A stretch of DNA of 64,000 bases from Paenibacillus flagellatus (GCF_003217775.1 NZ_QJVJ01000009.1:124001-188000), one strand, 5' to 3'. Shown: positions 17,119 through 25,515, counted from the first letter of the stretch. The notes: generated by a model not told the origin, from the sequence alone. Numbers and translations are program-made.

Positions 17119-17931
17119 ATGCTGGTTCGCACGTACGTGCCGTCGGCCCCTTTATCGTCGCATATAGACATGTTCTGGCATATGGAAGGGTATGCGCCGT
17201 CCCACGGCAAGGAGCTGACGCTGCCGGACGGCACGGTCGAGCTCGTGATCGATCTGCGCGGCAGCCGGAACGTGCTGTACGATCGATACGGGCGGGCGAT
17301 CGACCTGGGCGCGGCGATCGTATGCGGCCCGCATTCGGAGCCGTTCGCGATCGATACGTCCTCCGGCACGTCGGCGATCGGCATCCATTTCAAGCCGGGC
17401 GGGGCCTCTCCGTTTCTGCGCGCGCCGCTGGACGAGCTGCATAACCGGCATCTCGACCTCGAGCTTCTATGGGGAGCCGGCGCGAACGAGCTGCGGGACG
17501 AGCTGGCGGAAGCCGGAACGCCGGAAGCCCGGTTCCGCTTACTCGAAGCCCGGCTGCTCCGGCGGTACGACGTTCGGCTCGCGGAGCGGCATCCCGCGGT
17601 AAGCTATGCCTTGCGGCTCTTGGACGAGCCGGGGGAGCCGCTTGCGATCGCGGATTTGACCGGACGAATCGGGATGAACCCGGATCGGTTCCTCCGCTTG
17701 TTCAAGTCGGAAGTGGGCATGACGCCGAAGCGTTACGCCCGTCTGCGCCGGTTCCAGCACGTTCTCGGACTGCTGCAGGCGGGAGGTCCGGCGGACGGGG
17801 CGGCTCTTGCGGCCGCATGCGGGTATTACGACCAGTCGCATTTCATAAAAGACTTTCAAGCGTTCGCCGGCCGGAGTCCGACCGGGTATCGCCCTGCGGC
17901 GGACCGGCATCCCAATCATGTCGTTTTGTAA
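17119..17931 (+). CDS. AraC family transcriptional regulator
   Basis: 270 residues from ATG 17119 (GGGAGGAAG 4 to 8 bases upstream). The N-terminal domain (YVPSAPLSSHIDMFWHMEG, then GIHFKPGGASPFL) matches the DUF6597-type sensor domain; the C-terminal 100 residues hold two helix-turn-helix motifs, the second ending in AAACGYYDQSHFIKDF, the standard AraC signature. The ligand is unknown. It is probably co-transcribed with the GyrI-like gene and followed by a compact terminator. Confidence 0.88.
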   Translation: MLVRTYVPSAPLSSHIDMFWHMEGYAPSHGKELTLPDGTVELVIDLRGSRNVLYDRYGRAIDLGAAIVCGPHSEPFAIDTSSGTSAIGIHFKPGGASPFLRAPLDELHNRHLDLELLWGAGANELRDELAEAGTPEARFRLLEARLLRRYDVRLAERHPAVSYALRLLDEPGEPLAIADLTGRIGMNPDRFLRLFKSEVGMTPKRYARLRRFQHVLGLLQAGGPADGAALAAACGYYDQSHFIKDFQAFAGRSPTGYRPAADRHPNHVVL

Positions 17932-17936
17932 AATGT

Positions 17937-17957
17937 CCGTCGATCGACGGTTTTTTT
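17937..17957 (+). terminator. Intrinsic terminator after the AraC gene
   Basis: CCGTC-GATC-GACGG (17937-17950) followed by seven Ts. Confidence 0.7.
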
Positions 17958-18024
17958 ACAATACAAGCCGCCGACTTTTTCGGTACACTGGCAAGGAAGT
18001 CGGAAACGAGAGGAGGACGGAAGG

Positions 18025-18423
18025 ATGAGCGGCAGCAAGCCTATGCCGGACGGCTTTCATACGGTAACCCCCTATTTGCACGCGAAGGGGGCGGAACGAC
18101 TGATCGCCTTCATGCGGCAAGCGTTCGACGCGATCGAGACGGAGCGGAATGCGGGGGACGCGGGCGAAATCCGCCACGCCACCTTACGCATTGGCGATTC
18201 GATGATCGAGGTTTCGGAAGGAAATGAGGCATACCCGCCCATGCCGTGCGGACTGCACGTCTACGTCGCCGATACCGACGCTTGCTACCGGAAAGCGCTG
18301 GACGCCGGGGCGACGTCGCTGTACGAGCCGCAGGAGATGCCGTACGGGGAACGCAGCGCCGGCGTCAAGGACATGTGCGGCAACCATTGGTATATCGCCA
18401 CGTATAAGCATGTCGGGAATTGA
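18025..18423 (+). CDS. VOC superfamily protein (PhnB/glyoxalase-like)
   Basis: 132 residues. It begins FHTVTPYLHAKGAERLIAFM and has the two paired beta-alpha-beta-beta-beta modules of the vicinal oxygen chelate fold; GVKDMCGNHWYIATY is the C-terminal metal-site strand. The closest named relatives are PhnB-like glyoxalase/bleomycin-resistance proteins, whose substrates vary. GAGAGGAGG lies upstream of the ATG. Single-gene unit with a terminator. Confidence 0.85.
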   Translation: MSGSKPMPDGFHTVTPYLHAKGAERLIAFMRQAFDAIETERNAGDAGEIRHATLRIGDSMIEVSEGNEAYPPMPCGLHVYVADTDACYRKALDAGATSLYEPQEMPYGERSAGVKDMCGNHWYIATYKHVGN

Positions 18424-18438
18424 ACGAGTACCGGAACG

Positions 18439-18468
18439 GAGCCGCCGAGACGAAAGGCGGCTCTTTTT
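18439..18468 (+). terminator. Intrinsic terminator after the VOC gene
   Basis: GAGCCGCC (18439-18446) with GGCGGCTC (18456-18463), then TTTTT. Confidence 0.88.
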
Positions 18469-18499
18469 CGCGTCTTGCGACGGGAAGCTTGTCTGCCGG

Positions 18500-18574
18500 T
18501 TGACGACGGGTAGCCCCGCCCGTATACTAATGGCAATAAAAGGATAATGGCGCCGGCAAGTGACAGCGCTTACA
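18500..18574 (+). promoter_or_regulatory. Promoter and cre site of the sugar transporter-deacetylase operon
   Basis: TTGACG (18500-18505), 17-bp spacer, TATACT (18523-18528). TGACAGCGCTTACA at 18561-18574 matches the CcpA cre consensus TGWAANCGNTNWCA at 13 of 14 positions and lies about 25-40 bp downstream of the predicted start, a repressing position. Confidence 0.75.
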
Positions 18575-18615
18575 CCCCGAATCCCAATCCGATCCTAGAT
18601 GCGGAGGAGTCCAAG

Positions 18616-19893
18616 ATGCGGACGAAACGGTTTGCGAATTCCCCGGTCGCGTATGCGCTCGGCATGTTCGCCATGATGATCCCGAGCCAGGCGTTCAGTG
18701 CGTTCTACAGCTATTATTACGTGGAGAAGCTCGGTCTCGGCGTAGGGCTCGCGACGTTGGCGCGAACGGTGTACTTGATCTGGGACGCCGCCAACCAGCC
18801 GCTGTTCGGCTACTTGTCCGACAAGACGAGGACGCGCTGGGGCAGGCGAAAGCCGTGGATTTACTCGGCGGTTCCGCTTTTCATGGCCTCGTTCGTCATG
18901 GTGTTCGCCGTGCCGGAAGGGATGAGCGGCGGCAGCTTGTTCGTCTGGTTTCTGATCGCGCTTATTTTATACGAAGGGGTGGCGACCGTCCTGTGGGTCA
19001 ACTACGGCGCGCTGTTTCCGGAGCTGTTCCGCGGCGACGGAATTCGGGCGAAGGCGTCGGCGATTCAGCAGGGGTTTCAGATCGCGGCGATCTTGATCGG
19101 CTCCGCGTTTACCCCGATTTTGTTCGCCAAGCTCGGCTTCGGCTATATGGCCGTCGTCTACGCGATCGTCTTCGCCGTCTTCATGCTGCTGTGCATGTCG
19201 ACGGTGCGGGAGAACAAGGAAGCGAGTCTCGAGCCTCCGCTGCGCATCGTCGAGGCGTTTCGCGAGACGCTGCGCAACAAGGAGTTTTGGCTGCTGAACG
19301 TCGCCAATTCGTTCGCCCAAACGGTCAACGGACTGCTCAGCTCGATGATTCCGTTCTATGCCAAGTACGTGCTGCGCATACCGGAGTCGCAGGTGTCGCT
19401 GCTGCTCGCTTCGATCTTCGTATCGGTCATCCCGCTCGTCGCGGTATGGTATGCGATCGTCCGCAAGCTCGGAGGACTCCGAAGCTGGCGCCTGTCGCTG
19501 CTCGTCTACGGCCTCTCCGTCATCCCGCTCGCCTTCGCCCAAAACCTCGGCACCGGCATCGCCGCGGGCATCGTCGTCGGCTTCGGCTTGGCCGGCTTCC
19601 TCGTGACGCCGCCCGTATTGAACAGCCGGATTATCGACCGCGATCACGAGATGACGGGGAGGAGGCGGGAGGGGACGTATACGGCGGTGAGCGGCTTCAT
19701 TACCCGCTCGAGCGGCCTCATCTCCGCTCTGGCGTTTTGGATCGTGGGTATGCTGTTCGGCTATGTCAGCGGCGACGAACCGGGTCCGGATCCGGCGGGC
19801 ACGTTCCAGGTGCTGATCAGCGTCGTGCCGCTTTGCCTGCTCGCGGTCGCGTGCGTGCTGTCGTTGTTCCTGCGCGACGACTCGAAGGCATGA
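18616..19893 (+). CDS. GPH-family MFS sugar:cation symporter
   Basis: 425 residues, 12 predicted membrane segments. The loop GYLSDKTRTRWGRRKPWIY after the second segment is the signature of the glycoside-pentoside-hexuronide family, which takes up glycosides with H+ or Na+. The start is ATG 18616 after GGAGGAG. A cre site in the leader indicates catabolite repression, and the downstream ChbG-like deacetylase gene (41 bases away) suggests the substrate is an acetylated oligosaccharide; substrate identity is inference. Confidence 0.85.
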   Translation: MRTKRFANSPVAYALGMFAMMIPSQAFSAFYSYYYVEKLGLGVGLATLARTVYLIWDAANQPLFGYLSDKTRTRWGRRKPWIYSAVPLFMASFVMVFAVPEGMSGGSLFVWFLIALILYEGVATVLWVNYGALFPELFRGDGIRAKASAIQQGFQIAAILIGSAFTPILFAKLGFGYMAVVYAIVFAVFMLLCMSTVRENKEASLEPPLRIVEAFRETLRNKEFWLLNVANSFAQTVNGLLSSMIPFYAKYVLRIPESQVSLLLASIFVSVIPLVAVWYAIVRKLGGLRSWRLSLLVYGLSVIPLAFAQNLGTGIAAGIVVGFGLAGFLVTPPVLNSRIIDRDHEMTGRRREGTYTAVSGFITRSSGLISALAFWIVGMLFGYVSGDEPGPDPAGTFQVLISVVPLCLLAVACVLSLFLRDDSKA

Positions 19894-19934
19894 ACGGCGC
19901 GCAGCCGCATACCGTAACAAAAGAGGAGGAAGCG

Positions 19935-20849
19935 ATGGACAAATATTTGATCCTGAACTGCGACGATTTCGGCCAGAGCGAGGCGGCGAACCGGGCGATC
20001 ATTCATTTGCTCGAGGAGAACAAGGTGTCGTCCGCGACGATTATGCCTCCCGCTCCCGCCTTCGAGCAGGCGGCCGCCTGGTGCCGAGCGTCGGGCGCCG
20101 ACAACGTCGGGCTGCACGTGACGCTGACGAGCGAGTACGACGCCGTCCGGTGGAGCAGCTTGACCGGGGAGCCGTCGCTTCACGACGAAAGCGGACGCAT
20201 GCATAAAACGGTAGCGGAATTCGAGACGAGAGCGGAGGCGCGGGCGGTCGTGAGGGAGATCCGGGCGCAATTTCGGGCCGCCGAACGGGCCGGCATCGCG
20301 ATCAGCCACGTCGACAATCATATGGGCAGCCTGTACGGTCTGGCGACCGGGCGCAGCTTCCTCCCGCACATATTATGGGAATGCTCGAAGCGGAAGCTGC
20401 CGTTCCGGCTGTTCCGGCACATTTACGAGAAGGACGCCTTCCTCGCGTCGATCCCCGGGGCGTCGGAGGCGCTAGGCAAGGTGGTCGCGCTGGCCGATAC
20501 GCTCGGCGTCGGCATCCCGGATTATTTGCTGACGCATCCGTATCATGTAGAGGAAGGGGAGACATACGACCGGTTCAAGCAATCGTTGATCGCGAAGCTG
20601 TACGAACTGCCGGCAGGGATTTGCGAGACGTACATCCATCCGGCGGTCGAGGACGAGACGCTGGCGGCGAGCATTCCTTCGTGGGAGAAGCGGGTATGGG
20701 AATACCGGCTCATGCTGGACGACGATTTCGCCTACGCGCTTCGGGACGCCAAGGTCACGCTGACGAGCTACCGGATGGTCCGGGATGCCGGGAAACGGCC
20801 TCGGCTGAGGGCGGCGGCGGCCTTGGTCGGCTTCGTCTTCAAAAAATGA
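19935..20849 (+). CDS. ChbG/YdjC family carbohydrate deacetylase
   Basis: 304 residues. The metal/catalytic signatures of the YdjC fold are present: NCDDFGQSEAANRAI near residue 9 (two aspartates), GLHVTLTSEYDAVRW, SHVDNHMGSL near residue 120 and THPYHVEEGETY near residue 200. The family removes acetyl groups from chitooligosaccharides or related amino sugars. It follows the GPH symporter in one cre-controlled transcription unit, so uptake and deacetylation are probably linked. No signal peptide; it acts in the cytoplasm. Confidence 0.88.
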   Translation: MDKYLILNCDDFGQSEAANRAIIHLLEENKVSSATIMPPAPAFEQAAAWCRASGADNVGLHVTLTSEYDAVRWSSLTGEPSLHDESGRMHKTVAEFETRAEARAVVREIRAQFRAAERAGIAISHVDNHMGSLYGLATGRSFLPHILWECSKRKLPFRLFRHIYEKDAFLASIPGASEALGKVVALADTLGVGIPDYLLTHPYHVEEGETYDRFKQSLIAKLYELPAGICETYIHPAVEDETLAASIPSWEKRVWEYRLMLDDDFAYALRDAKVTLTSYRMVRDAGKRPRLRAAAALVGFVFKK

Positions 20850-20964
20850 AAGCGCCGGTTTCGGCGGCAAAGGTTGCGTATCGGCGCGCCGCCGATCTTG
20901 TCATCGTTCGGGTCATCCGCTACGATAGGAGGATAGCGAATGACAACGCCATTGCGGAGAACGG

Positions 20965-21615
20965 GTGGAAGCATCGATGGGAATCGCCGATATCGTCTCG
21001 TCCTTAACCGAAGAGCAGCTGCTGGAATGGCTGGAGCGCTTCCGGTCGTTCGGCCCGTTGCCGGGCATGCTGCTCACGTTTTTGAAATCGTTCGTTCCGC
21101 CGCTTCCGACGATCGTTATCGTCGGCGTCAACGCGGCCGTATACGGCTTATGGCCCGGCTTTCTGTACTCGTGGATCGGCATGGTAGCCGGCTGTCTGGT
21201 CACGTTCGCCCTCGTCCGCAAAATCGCCGGACATCCGGTGCTGGAGCGATGGGCGCGCAAGCCCCGCGTCCGAAAAGGAATGAGCTGGGTACGCCGCAAC
21301 GCGTTCGGCTACGTGTTCGTGCTGAGCCTGTTCCCGGTTGGCCCGTTCGTCGTCATCAATATCGCGGCGGCGCTTGCGGGGATGCGGTTCCGCTCCTTCG
21401 CGCTCGCGGTCGCCTTCGGCAAGGCGGTCATGGTGTTTACCGTGTCGTTCATCGGCTACGACGTCGCGGGCTACATCGACAATCCGATCCGTCTCGTCTA
21501 CGTCGCGCTGTTCATCGCAGTCTCGCTGTTCGTGAGCAAAAAAATCGAGGCGCGCTACACGAAGGAGACACCGGCGGCGGAAGAAGCCGGACGGGAGCCG
21601 CCGCTTCACGGGTGA
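20965..21615 (+). CDS. TVP38/TMEM64 (DedA-like) membrane protein
   Basis: 216 residues with five to six predicted membrane segments and the family core FALVRKIAGHPVLERW, FVLSLFPVGPFVVINIAAALAG and the re-entrant loop region. Members of this superfamily are thought to act as lipid scramblases or flippases; function here is unproven. GTG 20965 has CGGAG 5 bases upstream; ATG 20977 is the alternative. A paralogue lies at 39553-40143. Confidence 0.82.
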   Translation: MEASMGIADIVSSLTEEQLLEWLERFRSFGPLPGMLLTFLKSFVPPLPTIVIVGVNAAVYGLWPGFLYSWIGMVAGCLVTFALVRKIAGHPVLERWARKPRVRKGMSWVRRNAFGYVFVLSLFPVGPFVVINIAAALAGMRFRSFALAVAFGKAVMVFTVSFIGYDVAGYIDNPIRLVYVALFIAVSLFVSKKIEARYTKETPAAEEAGREPPLHG

Positions 21616-21655
21616 CGCGGCCCGGTGCCGGCTTCCGAGCGGACGACGGACGAAT

Positions 21656-21688
21656 AACCCCCCTGCCCCGATCGAGGGCAGGGGGGTT
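21656..21688. terminator. Terminator between the TVP38 gene and the IsdG-like gene
   Basis: AACCCCCCTGCCC (21656-21668) pairs with GGGCAGGGGGGTT (21676-21688); both neighbouring genes converge on it. The flanking T-runs are short. Confidence 0.75.
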
Positions 21689-21694
21689 CGTTAT

Positions 21695-22012
21695 TCAGCT
21701 TGGCGTTTTGACCGCTTTCACGTCGTAGACGGAGCTTTTGGAGCTTAGCACGAAATCCGGCTTGCCGCGCTCCCGCTCCCGCCGATGGCCTTCGAGGTGG
21801 GGCTCGCTCCGCTCCCATTCCTTCCAATGCTTCTCCGATTCCCAGCGGATGAGGACGACGACTTCTTCCTCGCCCCACCGCGCCTTCTTCACAAGCACGC
21901 TCAAGTCGACGAACCCGGGCGCCTCCTCGACGGGGCCCTTCCGGCCGAACCGCTCGACGACTTGGTCGGCGAACCCTTCCTTGACGTGAATCGTTAACGT
22001 TTCGATGACCAT
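21695..22012 (-). CDS. IsdG/HmoA-like antibiotic-biosynthesis-monooxygenase-fold protein
   Basis: 105 residues from ATG 22012 (AAGGGAG 7 bases upstream). The ferredoxin-like fold is recognisable, and W66 and H76 (HWKEWERSEPHLEGH) align by spacing with the tryptophan and haem-ligating histidine of S. aureus IsdG. The IsdG asparagine at position 7 is not conserved (threonine here). A Fur box lies between the -35 and -10 elements upstream, supporting a role in haem iron release under iron limitation; enzymatic activity is uncertain because of the missing asparagine. Confidence 0.75.
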   Translation of the reverse strand: MVIETLTIHVKEGFADQVVERFGRKGPVEEAPGFVDLSVLVKKARWGEEEVVVLIRWESEKHWKEWERSEPHLEGHRRERERGKPDFVLSSKSSVYDVKAVKTPS

Positions 22013-22058
22013 GCGCGCACGCTCCCTTGACGGAATGACATTTGTGCCCATTTTAATT

Positions 22059-22077
22059 GATAAAGATTCTCATTGTC
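22059..22077. promoter_or_regulatory. Fur box upstream of the IsdG-like gene
   Basis: GATAAAGATTCTCATTGTC matches the consensus GATAATGATAATCATTATC at 15 of 19 positions. On the minus strand TTGACA (22079-22074) precedes it and TTAAAA (22056-22051) follows 17 bp later, so Fur would occlude the promoter. Confidence 0.72.
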
Positions 22078-22141
22078 AATTGGGACGCTGCTGGGTACGA
22101 CATGGAGGGCTTTGTTGCCGGGGCGGAGCGTGACGGCTGTT

Positions 22142-22260
22142 CTTCCAATATATAAGGCAAGCTTCCAATCTTAAAGTTTAAAGTTCGAAATTTGAAGCTT
22201 AAAGTTTAAACCTTAAACTGTAAGCTTTAATCTTTACACTTTAAATTTTACATTTTTCGA
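22142..22260. repeat. Tandem 7-bp repeat array, putative centromere/operator of the actin-like cassette
   Basis: From 22170 to 22260 the sequence divides without gaps into 13 heptads: CTTAAAG, TTTAAAG, TTCGAAA, TTTGAAG, CTTAAAG, TTTAAAC, CTTAAAC, TGTAAGC, TTTAATC, TTTACAC, TTTAAAT, TTTACAT, TTTTCGA. The consensus is YTTAAAS. CTTAAAGTTTAAA occurs exactly twice (22170, 22198). Degenerate units may extend back to 22142. GC content here is far below the rest of the window. The remaining intergenic sequence (22261-22398) holds no other recognised signal. Confidence 0.75.
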
Positions 22261-22398
22261 ATGGCGTCACCTTTGCCCGCTTACCGTAGATCTGCCCATC
22301 GCAGGGAGAGAATGGGCGGCGACCCTCCCAATTCGGACGGGCCGTCTCGAACCGTTTATAGATAGAACCCAGATCCGTAGGACGAGAGGAGAGTAGAG

Positions 22399-23583
22399 TT
22401 GGCTAAGAACGAAACGCTTACCACTACCATCACTCTATCGATGGATAACGGCAGCAGCCATATTAAAGGCATCTATGACGATATGAGCAACGCGTTTCTG
22501 TTCCCCAACGTGGTTGCGCAACCGGTGGGGGAACGGTTTCTGCTTACCGAGCAAGGAGAGCCGCTCGATTTTCTGGACGTGCAGCTGACGTCGCCCGCGA
22601 TCGAGAGCGAGCGGTACCGTCACGTCTATGTCGGGAACTTGGCGATCGGCGACGAAGGGATCGTGCACGAAATCGTCGGGGACAAGGCGGCGCAAAAGAA
22701 GGCGCAGCGACCCGAAACGATGGTGACGCTGCTGACGGGTGCAGCCTACGCGGTCGCCCGCAAGCACGAGGATGCGATCAAGAAAGGGCGCAAGCGGATC
22801 AAGGCGGCGGTGCGGCTCGGAACCGGGCTGCCGATCAGCGAAATCGCCAAGTTCCGCACGGAATTCGCCGCGCGCATTACGGGAAGCGTCCACACCGTTA
22901 CGTTCGTGACGACGCCGGTCTATAAAGGCGTCACCGTCGAGATGGAATTTACGCTGCCGATCGACATCGGCATCGACGACGTCTCCGGCGTGTACGACAT
23001 CGAGGCGACGTCGAAATCGCAGCTGTCGCACAAAGGCTTCGGCATCGCCGACGTGGGCGGCGTCGATATGGACATCGCCTTTTTCCGGCCGGGACTCGAT
23101 CTCGACCAGCGCCATTCGACGGGGACGAAAATTCATCTGAACGACGCGCTGGAGCATATCCGCAACGAAGTCAACGCCCAAGGCGAGGAGCTGATCGCGA
23201 GCACCGCCGAGCTCGCGCACATGCTCGTCCGCAAGGAATACGAAATCGTCGCCGAAGGAAAAGTCGTGTTCGATATGACGAACCTGGTGAACCGGCATAT
23301 GCGCATCTTGGCGGAAAAGGTGCTGAAGCACGCACGGAATGCGTGGAAGCATGTCCGCTATGCGAACGAATTTTGGTTTATCGGCGGGGGCGCGATCGTG
23401 CTGCAGCCGTGGATCGAGAAGCTGAACGCGGAGCTCGGCCTGCCGCTCCGGTTCGACGAGGCGGAATACAGTCAGTTTCGCAACGCGCGCGGCACGTTTC
23501 TGCTGCTCGACCATGCGCTGCGCCACGGCGGCGAAGCGGCGGCGGCCGGTCCGGAATCGGAGGCGGGGAGCGAGCCCACTTGA
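22399..23583 (+). CDS. ParM/StbA-family actin-like ATPase
   Basis: 394 residues. The actin-fold nucleotide motifs are in order: phosphate 1 LSMDNGSSHIKG (D16), phosphate 2 GFGIADVGGVDMDIAFF (D218) and the adenosine motif FWFIGGGAIVL (GGG at 329-331). This places it with bacterial actin-like proteins of plasmid partition systems, which polymerise with ATP and push replicons apart when capped by a DNA-bound adaptor. The TTG start has AGGAG 7 bases upstream. It overlaps the next gene (ParR-like) by four bases and is preceded by the heptad array, the usual ParC-ParM-ParR order. All surroundings look chromosomal. Confidence 0.85.
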   Translation: MAKNETLTTTITLSMDNGSSHIKGIYDDMSNAFLFPNVVAQPVGERFLLTEQGEPLDFLDVQLTSPAIESERYRHVYVGNLAIGDEGIVHEIVGDKAAQKKAQRPETMVTLLTGAAYAVARKHEDAIKKGRKRIKAAVRLGTGLPISEIAKFRTEFAARITGSVHTVTFVTTPVYKGVTVEMEFTLPIDIGIDDVSGVYDIEATSKSQLSHKGFGIADVGGVDMDIAFFRPGLDLDQRHSTGTKIHLNDALEHIRNEVNAQGEELIASTAELAHMLVRKEYEIVAEGKVVFDMTNLVNRHMRILAEKVLKHARNAWKHVRYANEFWFIGGGAIVLQPWIEKLNAELGLPLRFDEAEYSQFRNARGTFLLLDHALRHGGEAAAAGPESEAGSEPT

Positions 23584-24065
23584 GAAAACGGCGCTCGACC
23601 GTATTCGTCAAGCCCGGCAAGGACGTGACGCTGTATGTGCCGACGGATACCCCGCCCGCGGTCATCGATTATTTGAACCGGTTGAAGGCGGAAGGCGCGT
23701 TCAGCCAAGGCGTCATGGAGATCGTAGCGAACTATGTGCTCGGCTTGGAAGAGGGCGACCGGGAACGGCGGTCGCCGTGGAATTCGCCGCAATCGACGGT
23801 TGAGGATTCGGAGGACGATGTCGCGTTTACGGCGGCGGTTCCGTTCGGCCTCGAGAAGCCGGCCAAGGACGAGCGTCCGGCCGAGGGCTTCGTAGCGGAA
23901 GGCAGCGGGCCCGATGACGGCGGCGAATCCCCGGGAGCGGCGAAGCCCGATCCGAAACCGAAGCTGGATATGGCGGAACTATTCCGGAAAGCGCAGCATA
24001 ACGCGGGCAAGCTTGCGCCGGATCGTCCGTTCGACGGCGGCCCGCGCGCCGACACCCGGCCGTAA
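23580..24065 (+). CDS. Putative ParR-like DNA-binding adaptor
   Basis: 161 residues from the TTG overlapping the actin stop codon (TTGA). The N-terminus (about 1-50: KDVTLYVPTDTPPAVIDYL, then GVMEIVANYVLG) has the strand-helix-helix pattern of ribbon-helix-helix proteins. The middle is acidic and rich in P, G, D and E, so probably disordered. Near the C-terminus a conserved-looking helix, LDMAELFRKAQHNAGKL, would be the equivalent of the ParR tail that contacts the filament end. Assignment rests on position, size and this architecture, not on recognised homology. Confidence 0.62.
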   Translation: MRKRRSTVFVKPGKDVTLYVPTDTPPAVIDYLNRLKAEGAFSQGVMEIVANYVLGLEEGDRERRSPWNSPQSTVEDSEDDVAFTAAVPFGLEKPAKDERPAEGFVAEGSGPDDGGESPGAAKPDPKPKLDMAELFRKAQHNAGKLAPDRPFDGGPRADTRP

Positions 24066-24099
24066 CGTTTCCTAACGAATAAGGAAAGAGGGGATACGC

Positions 24100-24561
24100 A
24101 TGTCCAATGTACAAGCGACCGACAATACGCGGAACTTTACCCTTTCCACCGAAATGTTCCAGCTGCCTCAGCTCGATCTGTACAGCCAGATGGTGTATAT
24201 CGTCTTGAAGGCGTTCGCGGCGGAATCGTCGCTGCCGACGCTGGCCGAAATCGCCAAGTACGGCCGGATGACGGCCAAGCAGGCGACGAAGGCGCTGCAA
24301 AGCTTGACGGAGCAAAAGCTGGTGTCGCACAAGCTGTTCCGGCAAATCGTAGGCGAATTCGCCGACGACCGGCTGTCTTGGGCGGCGAAAGGGCTGCTCG
24401 CCTACTGCAAGGAGCATCCGCACGTTCGGATGGCCGAGCTGCAGGAGCTGTCCGGCCAGTCCGGTGAAGACGAGCACGGCATCCGGAAGGCGCTCAAGGA
24501 GCTGCGGCGCCACGGCTATCTGGAGGAATATCCGGAGCTGATCAAGCTGGCGACCGGCTGA
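24100..24561 (+). CDS. Tandem winged-helix protein, replication-initiator-like
   Basis: 153 residues with two helix-turn-helix units: residues 25-80 (LAEIAKYGRMTAKQATKALQ) and 100-150 (MAELQELSGQSGEDEHGIRK, then LRRHGYLEEYPE). The arrangement resembles the N-terminal domains of phage or plasmid replication initiators and DnaD-like proteins, or a regulator of the cassette. AAAGAGGGGA precedes the ATG. It lies 34 bases after the ParR-like gene and probably belongs to the same operon. Its exact role is unknown. Confidence 0.65.
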   Translation: MSNVQATDNTRNFTLSTEMFQLPQLDLYSQMVYIVLKAFAAESSLPTLAEIAKYGRMTAKQATKALQSLTEQKLVSHKLFRQIVGEFADDRLSWAAKGLLAYCKEHPHVRMAELQELSGQSGEDEHGIRKALKELRRHGYLEEYPELIKLATG

Positions 24562-24635
24562 GCCCATCATGATTTCCGCGCGTAACGCATACGTATGAGG
24601 GGAAGACTCTGCAGCGCGGAAGGGGGAGCCGTCCG

Positions 24636-25469
24636 ATGGCGAACGGTCAGCCGCCGATTACGGTCTGGGAGGAGCATGCGTTTTGGCTGGAAATCTTGGG
24701 CGACCATGCCATATTCGTCCGCGATCATTTGTCGCCCGAGGAGAAGAAGTGGATTGCCGCGGCGCAAGGGTATATCGACGCCTTCGCCCGGCTGGCGGGC
24801 CGGCTGCGGAACGTTCCGACCGACCGGGACGCGTCCTCGCCGGAGATGATCGCCATGGCCGGCGAGATCGGTCCTGTCGCCTACGGCTATTTCCAGCTGG
24901 AAGGGCATATTCAGCGTCTGCGCATTTTTAACGAGGTGCGGATCAATTTGTCGCCGACCTATTTCAACGGCACGTTGAACGAGAACCAAGAATATTTGCG
25001 GCTGCTGCAGGCGTACATGCAGGGCAAGCTGCCCGAGCCGCTGCCGCTCGTGGAGCTGCTCGATCTGTGGCTGGAGGATCAGCTCGGCCACGCGGTGCTG
25101 CTCCGCAACGTGCTCGACCCGGTAGAGGCGGGACTTCTCCGGGAAACCGACCGTTACGTGGAGACGTTCTCCGCCCTGATTGTCCAGAACCGGCAGATGA
25201 AACGATACCTTCGCTTCTCGCCGCCGGGGATGCCCCGCGAGCGGCTGCTTGCCAAGGATGCGGGGGAAGCCGCGATCGCGATGAACAAGTTCATCCGGCT
25301 CGTCGTCTCCCGGTACGAAGGGACGACGCTGCTCAACAAGACGACGCTCCGGTTTCTGGAGCATCATTTTCCCGAAACGTGCTACTTCCTCCACGGGCTT
25401 AGCCGCTTCGATCCGGAGCTGGCGAAGGAAGCGTTCCCCTGTTCGCTGCGCAAGCCGTCGTTCGCCTGA
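24636..25469 (+). CDS. DUF2935 family protein
   Basis: 277 residues, mostly helical, recognised as DUF2935. The two halves each contain histidine/glutamate pairs in helices (EEHAFWLEILGDHAIFVRDH at the N-terminus and LWLEDQLGHAVLLRNVLDP in the middle; also EHHFPETCYFL), a ferritin-like four-helix pattern that likely binds metal. No biochemical function is established; members are frequent in Bacillales and Clostridia. GGGGGAG lies 7 bases before the ATG. A terminator follows at 25493. Confidence 0.85.
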   Translation: MANGQPPITVWEEHAFWLEILGDHAIFVRDHLSPEEKKWIAAAQGYIDAFARLAGRLRNVPTDRDASSPEMIAMAGEIGPVAYGYFQLEGHIQRLRIFNEVRINLSPTYFNGTLNENQEYLRLLQAYMQGKLPEPLPLVELLDLWLEDQLGHAVLLRNVLDPVEAGLLRETDRYVETFSALIVQNRQMKRYLRFSPPGMPRERLLAKDAGEAAIAMNKFIRLVVSRYEGTTLLNKTTLRFLEHHFPETCYFLHGLSRFDPELAKEAFPCSLRKPSFA

Positions 25470-25492
25470 GAAGGGACGGCGGACAGATTCAC

Positions 25493-25515
25493 ACTCCCGG
25501 ACCGGGAGTTTTTTT
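25493..25515 (+). terminator. Intrinsic terminator after the DUF2935 gene
   Basis: ACTCCC (25493-25498) pairs with GGGAGT (25504-25509), then seven Ts. Confidence 0.85.
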
